NCBI GenBank assembly: GCA_964397655.1
Contig: CAYNKA010000006.1
Span: forward strand, 173,100 to 237,099
Reading direction: 5' to 3'
Source: CAYNKA01 sp964397655
Lineage (GTDB): Bacteria > Spirochaetota > Spirochaetia > DTKZ01
Length of the DNA stretch: 64,000 nucleotides
The notes beneath the pieces are model-generated. The model did not search any database, had not been told where the DNA came from, and worked only from the letters and a program-made list of their open reading frames with translations. Shown here one piece after another: positions 51,838-62,600 of this stretch. The position numbers and the translations under genes are program-made. Each line of letters opens with the position of its first letter. Within the stretch, counting starts at the first letter, position 1.

Positions 51838-52866
51838 ATGAAAAAGCAGATTACGGGAATGTTCGTTTGCCTGGCGATGGGCCTTATTGCAGGCTGCGGT
51901 CCTTCCAAGGAGTCCGCCGCGGCTTCTTCGGATCCGGCGGCGAAGGGAGCGAAACCTGCCGTCAATCCGATCGTCCTGCGTCTCGGCCACACCAACGCCG
52001 AAACCGATTCCAGGCAGACCGAGGTCTTGAAATTCGCCGACTTGGTGGAGAAAAGGACCGACGGGGCGGTTCAGGTAAAAGTGTACGCAGGCGGCGTATT
52101 GGGGACGGCGAGGGAAATGGTCGAGGGGATGCAGGTCAATCTCTGCGAGATCGTCGTCGAAGGTTACAACTGCATGGCCTACTTCAGCAAGTTGGGCTAT
52201 GACACGCTTCCCTACCTTTACGACAATTACGAGCATTTCATGGCCGCCTGGTACAAGAGCGACGTGGGGCCCAAGTGGAAAAGCATCGCCTCCGACGTGG
52301 GTTTCGAGGTCTTCGGCCCCTCCTTCCGCGGGTTCAGGATCGTGACCAGCACGAAGCCGTTCAAGAACGCCGACGAGGTGAAAGGCCTCAAAATCAGGAC
52401 TCCGAACGTCCAGCCCTTCATCGGGACGTGGAAGGCCCTCGGCACGCAGGCGACTCCGATGAATCTCGCCGAGGTGCTCACCGGGCTTCAGCAGGGCACC
52501 GTCGAGGCGCAGGAAAATCCCGTCATCCTTTCGTACAACTTCGGGTTCTACGACGTCTGCAAATACGTGATCAAGACGAACCACGTCTGCGGAGCGGACA
52601 TCTTCATGATGAGTAAGAAATTCTTCGATTCGCTCGATCCCAAGTATCAGAAGGTCATCAAGGAGACCGCGGACGAGGTCGCGAAGGAAATCAGCGAATA
52701 CAATGCAAAGAACGAGGACGCCTTCTTCCAGAAATTCAAGGACAAGGGCTGTACCATAATCGAGCCCGACGTGAACAGCTTCAGGAAGAAACTCGCCAAC
52801 TTCACGAACGACGTTTTCCCGCAGATGAAGGAAATCGTCGAAATGGTCAAGCGAGTGAAATACTGA
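51838..52866 (+). CDS. TRAP5 solute-binding lipoprotein (DctP family)
   Basis: 342 residues. Unlike the other four receptors it has a true lipobox (MGLIAGC), so it should be lipid-anchored. VKGLKIRTPNVQPFIGTWKALGTQATPMNL carries the binding Arg, followed by LTGLQQGTVEAQENP. ATG 51838 follows GGGAGGT; an upstream in-frame ATG would put non-signal sequence first. Confidence 0.92.
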   Translation: MKKQITGMFVCLAMGLIAGCGPSKESAAASSDPAAKGAKPAVNPIVLRLGHTNAETDSRQTEVLKFADLVEKRTDGAVQVKVYAGGVLGTAREMVEGMQVNLCEIVVEGYNCMAYFSKLGYDTLPYLYDNYEHFMAAWYKSDVGPKWKSIASDVGFEVFGPSFRGFRIVTSTKPFKNADEVKGLKIRTPNVQPFIGTWKALGTQATPMNLAEVLTGLQQGTVEAQENPVILSYNFGFYDVCKYVIKTNHVCGADIFMMSKKFFDSLDPKYQKVIKETADEVAKEISEYNAKNEDAFFQKFKDKGCTIIEPDVNSFRKKLANFTNDVFPQMKEIVEMVKRVKY

Positions 52867-52886
52867 CGAATCATGATGGAGCCGTT

Positions 52887-53384
52887 ATGAAGAAAGCATT
52901 GGACGCTCTGGAAAGGATATTGATGATCCTGATCGGAATACTGATGGGCATCATGGTGGTCGACATCTTTTATCAGGTCGTGCTTCGGTATGTGTTCCGC
53001 AACGCCAACACCTGGTCGGACGAGCTTGCTCGATACAGCATGATGTGGATCGTCATGCTCGGTTCTCCCGTGGTGTTTCGCAGGAATCAGCACATCAAGG
53101 TGGACCTGTTCATCGAGAAGGTTCCGCCGAAATTCCGGAAAATCATAAAATTCACGCTTTACGTCGTCATGATTTTCTATCTCGCCGTTCTGTTCAAGGG
53201 CGGGCTCACCATGACGATCAACGCCAGCGTCCAGCTTTCTCCGGGAATGGAATTGAACATGGCGGTCATGTACGCATCGATCCTCATCGGTACCGTTCTC
53301 ATGATCCTTTATATTTTGGAAAACATGTTCAAAGAGCTGTTCGCGCCGGCCGCCGAAAACGGACGGGTTGAAAAAAAGGATTGA
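52887..53384 (+). CDS. TRAP5 small membrane subunit (DctQ family)
   Basis: 165 residues with four predicted helices and the family segment SDELARYSMMWIVMLGSPVVFRRNQHIKVDLF. It follows the receptor gene after 20 bases with no strong intercistronic hairpin, in contrast to TRAP2-4. Confidence 0.9.
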   Translation: MKKALDALERILMILIGILMGIMVVDIFYQVVLRYVFRNANTWSDELARYSMMWIVMLGSPVVFRRNQHIKVDLFIEKVPPKFRKIIKFTLYVVMIFYLAVLFKGGLTMTINASVQLSPGMELNMAVMYASILIGTVLMILYILENMFKELFAPAAENGRVEKKD

Positions 53385-53389
53385 TCGAC

Positions 53390-54673
53390 ATGAGTACCGG
53401 AATAATTCTCCTGGTCGTAATGATCGTCTTCATTCTTCTCGGCATGCCGGTCGCCATGGCGATCGGAGTCGGTTCCATGGCCTGCGTGTTCTACGGAAAG
53501 TATGAAATAGGAGTCCTCGCCCAGAAGATGTTCAGCGGGGTGGATTCCTTCATCCTGCTCGCCATACCGTATTTCGTCCTGGCGGGCAACATCATGGGCG
53601 CGGGCGGTATCACGAAGAAGGTCATCAATTTCTCCGCCGCGGCCTTCGGCTGGATGAAGGGAAGCCTCGCGGTCATCACGGTGTTCGCCTCCTCGATCTT
53701 CGCGGCTCTCACGGGGTCCGGCGTTGCAACCGTCAGCGCGATCGGCGGGATCACCATTCCCGCGATGAGGGACGAAGGGTACGATACCTCGTTCGCCACC
53801 GCGGTGGCCGCGAACGCCGCGATCCTCGGCCCGCTCATCCCCCCGAGCATCTTCCTGATCAATTACGGCAATGCCGCGGAGATCGACATCAGCGCTCTCT
53901 TCAAGGCCGCGGTCGTTCCCGGCATATTGATGTCGGTCCTGATGATCCTGTACTGCATCTTCTACGCGCATCGCAAGAACCTGAAATCCAGCGGGGAGAA
54001 ATTCAGCGTCAAGAAGACCTTCGTCGCGGCAAAGGACGGTTTCTGGGCCCTTCTGATGCCGATATTGCTGCTCGGCATCATCTTCGGGGGCATCTGTACG
54101 CCGACCGAGGCTGCGGCCGTGGCCTGCGTCTACACCTTCGTCGTGGCGATCTTCATCTACAAGACGCTGAGCTGGAAGAACGCCTTCGTCGTCCTGCAGG
54201 AAAGCGCCCTCGTTTCCGCCCTGATGATGTTTCTCATGGGCAACTCGAAAATATCGGGATGGGTCCTCGCGGTCGACAAGGTCCCCACGCTGATCGCGAA
54301 CCAGATCCTGGGCCTTTCGAGCAACGCCTTCGTCATCATGCTTCTCATCAACATATTTCTTATCGTGGTCGGCATGTTCATGGAGGCGAACGCCGCGATC
54401 GTGATCCTCACTCCGATCCTGGTGCCGATCGCGCTCAAATGCGGCATTTCCGGACTCCAGTTCGGAATCATCCTGTGCGTGAACCTGTGCATGGGACTCA
54501 TTACGCCGCCCGTAGGAGGTTGCCTCCACGTCGGGACGGCGATCACCAAGGGACGCATTGAGCAGACTTTCATCAAATGCATACCCTTCCTTTTCGTGGA
54601 GAGCATCGTATTGATCTTGGTGAACGTGTACGAGCCTCTTTCGTCCTGGCTGCCCGGGATTCTCGCCAAATGA
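53390..54673 (+). CDS. TRAP5 large membrane subunit (DctM family)
   Basis: 427 residues with FVLAGNIMGAGG and GPLIPPSIFLINYG. The usual GGISGS motif reads FAALTGSGVATVSA, a divergent form. ATG 53390 is chosen over TTG 53381. The deoC gene follows after 58 bases. Confidence 0.92.
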   Translation: MSTGIILLVVMIVFILLGMPVAMAIGVGSMACVFYGKYEIGVLAQKMFSGVDSFILLAIPYFVLAGNIMGAGGITKKVINFSAAAFGWMKGSLAVITVFASSIFAALTGSGVATVSAIGGITIPAMRDEGYDTSFATAVAANAAILGPLIPPSIFLINYGNAAEIDISALFKAAVVPGILMSVLMILYCIFYAHRKNLKSSGEKFSVKKTFVAAKDGFWALLMPILLLGIIFGGICTPTEAAAVACVYTFVVAIFIYKTLSWKNAFVVLQESALVSALMMFLMGNSKISGWVLAVDKVPTLIANQILGLSSNAFVIMLLINIFLIVVGMFMEANAAIVILTPILVPIALKCGISGLQFGIILCVNLCMGLITPPVGGCLHVGTAITKGRIEQTFIKCIPFLFVESIVLILVNVYEPLSSWLPGILAK

Positions 54674-54731
54674 GAATCCGCGGAGGCTACCGAGGATAAG
54701 AAAAGCATTTCGCTATTTCAGGAGATAAATC

Positions 54732-55448
54732 ATGCAGGTAAAGCTACTGAGCTGTCCGGAAGACAAGGATATCATTAAAAGATTGATAAGAAACATGGAC
54801 AACGCGCAACTCTTGGTTCCCGAAGTCTGCTCGAAAATGGTCGAAAGAGTCTGCGATGAATCCGTATATTACGGATTCAATTCCGTGGTCGCCACGCCGA
54901 ATACGGTGGAACAGGTCGCCAGCTTGCTGAAGGGCTCAACGGTGCATACGCTGTTCGGGTTCGGCGATGCCGGCAGGGGGTCCATCGAGGGAAAGGTGGC
55001 GACCCTGAAGAAGGTGCTTTCCTTCGAGGTCCAGGAAGTGGACATGATCATGAATATGCCCCGCTTCTTCGACGGTAGGTTCGACGTGGTTCAGAGCGAC
55101 ATTTCCACGCTCGCGGCGATCTGCGAAGAACACGGAGCGGAATTGAAGGTGATAATCGAAAGCGGCCTCCTGACCGACGACCAGAGGAAGCAGGCCGTGG
55201 AGATCGCCATCGCCGGAGGCGCCAAATTCATCAAGACCGCGAGCGGAAGCGCGGGGACCGGGACCTGCAACATGCACCTCATCCTGCTCCTGAAAAAGGC
55301 GATAGCGGGAAGGGCCAAGCTGAAGGCTTCCAGCGGTATTCAAACCCTCGAGGACGCCTGGGCGTTCATGGAGGCCGGCGCGGACAGGACCGCGGGCCGG
55401 GACAACATCATTGCCCAGCTCAAGGCGATAGGATACACACCGGACTGA
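54732..55448 (+). CDS. deoC: Deoxyribose-phosphate aldolase
   Basis: Class I aldolase splitting 2-deoxyribose 5-phosphate into acetaldehyde and glyceraldehyde 3-phosphate. 238 residues: ELKVIIESGLL, the Schiff-base Lys in KFIKTASG, and the KASSGIQT segment (canonical KASGGI). AGGAG precedes the ATG. As the last gene of the TRAP5 unit it probably acts in that pathway, which suggests a deoxy-sugar or related aldol substrate; several TRAP- or sugar-linked DeoC paralogues have other substrates. Confidence 0.85.
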   Translation: MQVKLLSCPEDKDIIKRLIRNMDNAQLLVPEVCSKMVERVCDESVYYGFNSVVATPNTVEQVASLLKGSTVHTLFGFGDAGRGSIEGKVATLKKVLSFEVQEVDMIMNMPRFFDGRFDVVQSDISTLAAICEEHGAELKVIIESGLLTDDQRKQAVEIAIAGGAKFIKTASGSAGTGTCNMHLILLLKKAIAGRAKLKASSGIQTLEDAWAFMEAGADRTAGRDNIIAQLKAIGYTPD

Positions 55449-55613
55449 GCGTTGCGCTTGGGGATTCCGGACGATTTCGCACCCGGGCCGATAGGAGATT
55501 CGACTTTCTCTTTGTCGGGGAGTACCCTATTTTACACGATCAGGATCGGCTTCGAGCGGACGCCGGGAATTGGACCCGGCCGGTTTGCCGAAGCCGCCCT
55601 GATTTTCCGAGAG

Positions 55614-55642
55614 GTCTTGATCGGTCCGATCAAGACTTTTTT
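55614..55642 (+). terminator. Rho-independent terminator of the TRAP5-deoC unit
   Basis: GTCTTGATCGG and CCGATCAAGAC form an 11-bp stem with a one-base centre, followed by TTTTTT. The rest of the 337-base gap 55449-55785 shows no gene I can support; a 68-codon frame across it includes this terminator and is not convincing. Confidence 0.88.
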
Positions 55643-55785
55643 ATCCCTTACAGGTTGAGCCGCAAGGATACGGAGGATTCGATGGGAAGACGACCTGCCG
55701 AACAAGAGGCGGCTTGTCCGCTGGGGCGCACAGGCGCGATTTGAATCCTGAAGAAATGTAGAGTATGATGAACTAGAGGAAGAAG

Positions 55786-55959
55786 ATGGAACAAAACGAT
55801 TCGAAAGAAAGGAAACCTCTGCCAAGCGCCGAGGAGATCAATTCCGCCTGGAAGTCGAGGGCTCCCGGAAAGCCGAACTCGATCGGCGAATTCATAGCCA
55901 GATCGATTTCCGACGCCATGGTGAACAGAGGCCCGGCCAAGAAACCGGACGAGAAGTAA
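55786..55959 (+). CDS. Small protein of unknown function
   Basis: 57 residues beginning MEQNDSKERKPLPSAEEIN and ending AKKPDEK, hydrophilic and charged. GAGGAAGAAG precedes the ATG. No domain is recognisable. A second frame of coding appearance follows immediately, so this may be the first part of a longer, frameshifted gene. Confidence 0.45.
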   Translation: MEQNDSKERKPLPSAEEINSAWKSRAPGKPNSIGEFIARSISDAMVNRGPAKKPDEK

Positions 55960-56129
55960 ATCCTCCTGAAATACCACATGACGATTCAGACCTTGTACAG
56001 CGTCACGTCACTTCCGGCAAGTGGGTCACGGATGACGTCCTTTCCCGCTCCACCGGCCAGGATTGGACGGACGCGGTAATCCACTTCATGAACGACCTCC
56101 GAAAAGATACGGAAGGCTTAGGCGACTAG
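55960..56129 (+). pseudogene. Open frame without a start, possible frameshifted tail
   Basis: In the -1 frame relative to the small gene upstream, translation runs from EVNPPEIPHDDSDL through SGKWVTDDVLSRSTGQDWTD to a TAG at 56127-56129, with no start codon of its own. Its composition looks protein-like. A one-base indel near 55955 would fuse it to the preceding small protein to give about 115 residues. Confidence 0.35.
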
Positions 56130-56210
56130 GTGGGGGATTTTCCTCGAAACTGAAGGAGTATCAGTCCATGGCCTACACAGATCTCGACGGTCAAATCCCT
56201 GGTACGCGGC

Positions 56211-56617
56211 GATTTATCGAAGCTGGTTCAATCAGGTTGCCTTCGGATTGAAGTCTTTGAAAGGAAGAGNNNNNNNNNNNNNNNNNNNNNNNNNNNNNNN
56301 NNNNNNNNNNNNNNNNNNNNNNNNNNNNNNNNNNNNNNNNNNNNNNNNNNNNNNNNNNNNNNNNNNNNNACCCCTTGCATTAAGGAATGCAACCTGTCGA
56401 ACCGATGGCGGTTCGTCCACGCGCCCGCGCGGGGCGCGACCGTTTTTTAAGCCGATGGCGATCTATCGAAGCTGGTTCAATCAGGTTGCCTTCGGATTGA
56501 AGTCTTTGAAAGGAAGAGTTGGATTCGGGGTGCTCGATACTCTCGCACCCCTTGCATTAAGGAATGCAACCTGTCGAACCGATGGCGGTTCGTCCACGCG
56601 CATGCGCGGGGCGCGAC
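56211..56617. repeat. Tandem duplication of the CRISPR array end (trailer plus degenerate repeat)
   Basis: The block starting GGCGAT-TATCGAAGCTGG and running through a degenerate CRISPR repeat occurs twice, at about 56211-56440 (interrupted by the N gap) and 56456-56617. Between the copies are CGTTTTTTAAGCC and flanking bases. If the gap equals the 28 bases present in the intact copy, the unit is 177 bp. The intact copy also contains GGGGTGC and GCACCCC arms forming a hairpin (56526-56550). Confidence 0.75.
56270..56369. other. Assembly gap (100 N)
   Basis: Exactly 100 unresolved bases inside the first copy of the duplicated array-end block; the size is probably a placeholder. Confidence 0.98.
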
Positions 56618-59600
56618 GTGTCCCTCGCGTCATGGGGCGGCGAGTGGGGAGTTTCAATCCACGCGCCCGCGCGGGGCGCGACGAGGCGCGATAGGAATAG
56701 GTAGGGTACGCCACGAGTTTCAATCCACGCGCCCGCGCGGGGCGCGACCTTCCTTTTTCGACCGTCTCGGCAATATCACAATTTGTTTCAATCCACGCGC
56801 CCGCGCGGGGCGCGACTTTGCAATTCATCGGCCGGGCGCTCAGGACGGCGGTTTCAATCCACGCGCCCGCGCGGGGCGCGACATAGGTAGCTATGTTGTC
56901 GAGGCACAAGGCCGGGGTTTCAATCCACGCGCCCGCGCGGGGCGCGACGCGTCACGAGAGACGCCCTTGGTCCCAAAGTCGCAGTTTCAATCCACGCGCC
57001 CGCGCGGGGCGCGACCGAGGAGGAATACCCTCCGCCCGTGACCGAGGACTCGTTTCAATCCACGCGCCCGCGCGGGGCGCGACCCTGCGAGGCGATGAGC
57101 GCGATTTGCGCGGCGGTGGTTTCAATCCACGCGCCCGCGCGGGGCGCGACCCTCGGGCCTCTCGCCGGTTAAAGCGAGGGCGAGGTTTCAATCCACGCGC
57201 CCGCGCGGGGCGCGACCTGCGCCTTAAATTGGACGGGCGATACGCGACTCGTTTCAATCCACGCGCCCGCGCGGGGCGCGACTGATGGAAGTTGAAGAGG
57301 AAGTCGTCGAGGATCGAGTTTCAATCCACGCGCCCGCGCGGGGCGCGACGAATGACGGCCTATACGCCCTGTATGCCTTCATCAAGTTTCAATCCACGCG
57401 CCCGCGCGGGGCGCGACGCGCGACAGGCTCGCGGGTGCTTGTCGATGCACGGGTTTCAATCCACGCGCCCGCGCGGGGCGCGACGGTGATGTGCCTCATG
57501 GCATGGGCGAGGATGTGATGTTTCAATCCACGCGCCCGCGCGGGGCGCGACGAGGACTCGGTGATGTTCGCCGCGTGGCTCATGGCGTTTCAATCCACGC
57601 GCCCGCGCGGGGCGCGACAGGAGCGCCGCGGCCGAGGACCCGAGAACGAGCTGGTTTCAATCCACGCGCCCGCGCGGGGCGCGACTATAGATGGTCGGGA
57701 TGAGTCCGGTGAGTGTGTTGGTTTCAATCCACGCGCCCGCGCGGGGCGCGACGATGTATACATTGTTCCCATCGGATACAAGGTATTGTTTCAATCCACG
57801 CGCCCGCGCGGGGCGCGACGTCTTGCTCCGCATTGTGGCGATGACGTGACCCGGGTTTCAATCCACGCGCCCGCGCGGGGCGCGACCAGTGGACGAAGTT
57901 CGCCTATACCTACCTCCGTGGTTTCAATCCACGCGCCCGCGCGGGGCGCGACCTATTGATTTGCGGCACTCTCGGCATGACCGGCCACGTTTCAATCCAC
58001 GCGCCCGCGCGGGGCGCGACGCTGTTCCCCTTGGAGACGTGCGAAAGATCGACGGGTTTCAATCCACGCGCCCGCGCGGGGCGCGACATCGGGAACATCT
58101 TACCTTGCAATCGGGCACCGAAGTTTCAATCCACGCGCCCGCGCGGGGCGCGACTCATTGCTTTCGCCATATCTGAGTCGCCGGAATCTCTGTTTCAATC
58201 CACGCGCCCGCGCGGGGCGCGACCCGCCAACATTCGATAAATTGAGCGACCCGTTCAGCATGTTTCAATCCACGCGCCCGCGCGGGGCGCGACCTGCTAT
58301 AATGGTTTTAGAGATCGTCTTTGACGAGTTTCAATCCACGCGCCCGCGCGGGGCGCGACGAGCAATATAATTTAATACGGATTATAGGGAAATGTTTCAA
58401 TCCACGCGCCCGCGCGGGGCGCGACGATCGACGTCAGCGAGTTCCTTGACGATTTCCTCGTTTCAATCCACGCGCCCGCGCGGGGCGCGACCTTCGAATC
58501 CATTTGCGAGGCCGTGCAGTTGAGGGGGTTTCAATCCACGCGCCCGCGCGGGGCGCGACTCGTCGACGCTGCGGTCCGCGGATGCGTCCAGGTGTTTCAA
58601 TCCACGCGCCCGCGCGGGGCGCGACCGTAGGCGGCGAGGTCAACGAGGTTGTCGTCAAGAGTTTCAATCCACGCGCCCGCGCGGGGCGCGACCCTCGGCG
58701 CGTACTGGGCCGGGCTCAGGTTCGACGTTTCAATCCACGCGCCCGCGCGGGGCGCGACTCCCTTCAGGGAGTCTATCGGGACTTCTCCCGCGGGTTTCAA
58801 TCCACGCGCCCGCGCGGGGCGCGACATAGCCGATTATTACGCCCATTCAACCAAAGAGATGTTTCAATCCACGCGCCCGCGCGGGGCGCGACCAAAAGAT
58901 TTTAACTCTTTCATTTCCTCGAAACTGTTTCAATCCACGCGCCCGCGCGGGGCGCGACTCGGGGTTCAGGAAGATTCGCTCCTTCTTCAGCCTGGGTTTC
59001 AATCCACGCGCCCGCGCGGGGCGCGACATTATGCGCGCCGAAATCAAAATCCCATGCGTTAGTTTCAATCCACGCGCCCGCGCGGGGCGCGACCCGAGAA
59101 CCACAATGGAGGAACAGTCGATAAAGGGTTTCAATCCACGCGCCCGCGCGGGGCGCGACAAAGAAATTGATCGAGTAATCCTATCCCTTCAGCGTTTCAA
59201 TCCACGCGCCCGCGCGGGGCGCGACACGGGGGAGATTTCGTCCTTTACTCTTTCATCCGAGTTTCAATCCACGCGCCCGCGCGGGGCGCGACCAAAGTGC
59301 CCTGCAGGACATGGAACGTTTGCGATGTTTCAATCCACGCGCCCGCGCGGGGCGCGACCCAAGCCTCCTGGACGTACTCCTCCTGGATCTGCGGTTTCAA
59401 TCCACGCGCCCGCGCGGGGCGCGACTGCGGCGTGGCTATCAAAAAACAAGGAGGATGCTCGTTTCAATCCACGCGCCCGCGCGGGGCGCGACCCTACGCG
59501 GGAACATTCCTCCGTGCCGCAGGCCCGTTTCAATCCACGCGCCCGCGCGGGGCGCGACTAAAAGATGCTCATGCCGTCCGCATGATGGGCGGGTTTCAAT

Positions 59601-62600
59601 CCACGCGCCCGCGCGGGGCGCGACCGGCGGGTGTGGTTTGCCGTTTTGAGCGCGGGCTGTTTCAATCCACGCGCCCGCGCGGGGCGCGACTGATACCCTT
59701 TGATGAGGTCATCGTTCGCGTCGTAGTTTCAATCCACGCGCCCGCGCGGGGCGCGACACGTAGAATTTGACAATGAAACAGGCGCGGTGAAAGTTTCAAT
59801 CCACGCGCCCGCGCGGGGCGCGACCAAAACCGAACTCTCCCAAGTTGCCGACGCTCAGGTTTCAATCCACGCGCCCGCGCGGGGCGCGACCGATGGCGAG
59901 GGCGGAAAACGTCTTGCCCGATCCCGTTTCAATCCACGCGCCCGCGCGGGGCGCGACAATCGTCGCCTTGTCGAACGCGATTTCGTACCGATTGTTTCAA
60001 TCCACGCGCCCGCGCGGGGCGCGACCGATGGCGAGGGCGGAAAACGTCTTGCCCGATCCCGTTTCAATCCACGCGCCCGCGCGGGGCGCGACAATCGTCG
60101 CCTTGTCGAACGCGATTTCGTACCGATTGTTTCAATCCACGCGCCCGCGCGGGGCGCGACGTGTTAAGCTTGACCTCGGCCTCTGCAGGGCCCCCGTTTC
60201 AATCCACGCGCCCGCGCGGGGCGCGACAAACGGGATACTCAGTCGACAGGTCGGTGATTGCGGTTTCAATCCACGCGCCCGCGCGGGGCGCGACACTCGT
60301 CGATTCGGAACAGCGTTCCCCGAGGGTAGTTTCAATCCACGCGCCCGCGCGGGGCGCGACCCACGTTTGAGTTGCGCTATAGCTGCGGGAGCAGGTTTCA
60401 ATCCACGCGCCCGCGCGGGGCGCGACTCTCAAGCCGTTCGGAGTCCCTATTACCTATCATGTTTCAATCCACGCGCCCGCGCGGGGCGCGACGTAGACAC
60501 TCGGCGGGTTGCGTTGAATGGCGAGCTTGTTTCAATCCACGCGCCCGCGCGGGGCGCGACGGCGAGCGCCTTCATGATCTTTTCCCGCGTCACAAGTTTC
60601 AATCCACGCGCCCGCGCGGGGCGCGACCGTAGGCGGCGAGGTCAACGAGGTTGTCGTCAAGAGTTTCAATCCACGCGCCCGCGCGGGGCGCGACGCCTTC
60701 ATGAAGGTGAGAAGAGCTCCACCCGTATCGTTTCAATCCACGCGCCCGCGCGGGGCGCGACGGGACGATATTGTGTCCGGCCGCTTCATGATTCCAGTTT
60801 CAATCCACGCGCCCGCGCGGGGCGCGACTGGGTTTTTCCTCCCTCGTGGTTTTCCCACAAAAGTTTCAATCCACGCGCCCGCGCGGGGCGCGACCTCAGA
60901 CCCGATCCTCTCGCCGACGCTCGCCGAGTGGTTTCAATCCACGCGCCCGCGCGGGGCGCGACTACGGGACGACATTGTATCCGGCCGTTTCATGATCCCG
61001 TTTCAATCCACGCGCCCGCGCGGGGCGCGACATTTTTCGTCTGTACCGTTGTTGCTGATATGGGAGTTTCAATCCACGCGCCCGCGCGGGGCGCGACAGT
61101 GACGGGAAAGAGGCCGATCATCCCTGCCCACGTTTCAATCCACGCGCCCGCGCGGGGCGCGACTCCTCCTTGTTTTTTGATAGCCACGCCGCAAGGCGCG
61201 TTTCAATCCACGCGCCCGCGCGGGGCGCGACGTTGACCCGCAGAGGACACACCGACGGTCGCGCTCGTTTCAATCCACGCGCCCGCGCGGGGCGCGACAT
61301 TCCCGACGCAAAGCATGTCGACATCGGAAAAGGTTTCAATCCACGCGCCCGCGCGGGGCGCGACCCGCTCAGAACGCAGCCGCCGAAGCTCAGGCGGCGT
61401 TTCAATCCACGCGCCCGCGCGGGGCGCGACCACGGGGGAGATTTCGTCCTTTACTCTTTCATCCGAGTTTCAATCCACGCGCCCGCGCGGGGCGCGACCT
61501 TCTCCCGGGAGAGTCGCAAATAGGATGCCCTAAGTTTCAATCCACGCGCCCGCGCGGGGCGCGACCCCAGTAAGGTCGGCAAGCTGCCGTGCTCTTGCAA
61601 GTTTCAATCCACGCGCCCGCGCGGGGCGCGACAGATTCGCTCCCTCCGGTGCGGCGCTCCAACGTCGGTTTCAATCCACGCGCCCGCGCGGGGCGCGACA
61701 CGAACACGAGGTTGAGGAAATAATCGCCCGAGACAACGTTTCAATCCACGCGCCCGCGCGGGGCGCGACTCGGCGTCGTTTTCCATGTTGACGTTGATCG
61801 ATGCGTTTCAATCCACGCGCCCGCGCGGGGCGCGACGATTTCATGAAAGTGAGAAGAGCTCCACCCGTATCGTTTCAATCCACGCGCCCGCGCGGGGCGC
61901 GACAATCCTTTCCCGGCTTCTCGATGAGCTTGTCCTGGTTTCAATCCACGCGCCCGCGCGGGGCGCGACCCGAGGTGGTCTACAACAACGGGCTGCAGTA
62001 CTGGTTTCAATCCACGCGCCCGCGCGGGGCGCGACATGGATTCGTTGTCGTCCGAGTATTCCCCATCAAGGTTTCAATCCACGCGCCCGCGCGGGGCGCG
62101 ACATTATTACTCATTTAGGAGCTTCAGTATTTCAACCGTTTCAATCCACGCGCCCGCGCGGGGCGCGACTCGTACAGCGTGTAGCCGAGACGGGAGTGAT
62201 TGATTTGTTTCAATCCACGCGCCCGCGCGGGGCGCGACAATCTTGATCCGTCTGTAGTCGCGTCTCAATTCTACGTTTCAATCCACGCGCCCGCGCGGGG
62301 CGCGACGTTTTCCATGACCGCGAATCTCGGTCGTAGCTCGCGTTTCAATCCACGCGCCCGCGCGGGGCGCGACCATGGTATGAAGCGGAACGGAGGATGA
62401 ATGAAAAAGTTTCAATCCACGCGCCCGCGCGGGGCGCGACGCACTGGCTCCCGAAGCCCTCGCCATCGGAAAAGAGTTTCAATCCACGCGCCCGCGCGGG
62501 GCGCGACATCCTTCGTAGGAGTGATCAGCGTCGATGAATACGTTTCAATCCACGCGCCCGCGCGGGGCGCGACGCGTTCATGGGCGGGCCTCCTTCTCGT

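Noticed and set aside
55452..55658. A 68-codon plus-strand frame after deoC
   Set aside because: It contains the deoC terminator, starts at TTG without a ribosome-binding site and resembles no family.
56168..56251. A 27-codon frame (MAYTDLDGQIPG...) with AAGGAG ahead of it
   Set aside because: It runs into the duplicated array-end block and stops; perhaps a gene stump, but too short to support.
56582..56617. Reading the left array end as the leader
   Set aside because: The I-C repeat orientation and the degeneration of the repeat end both make this the leader-distal end.
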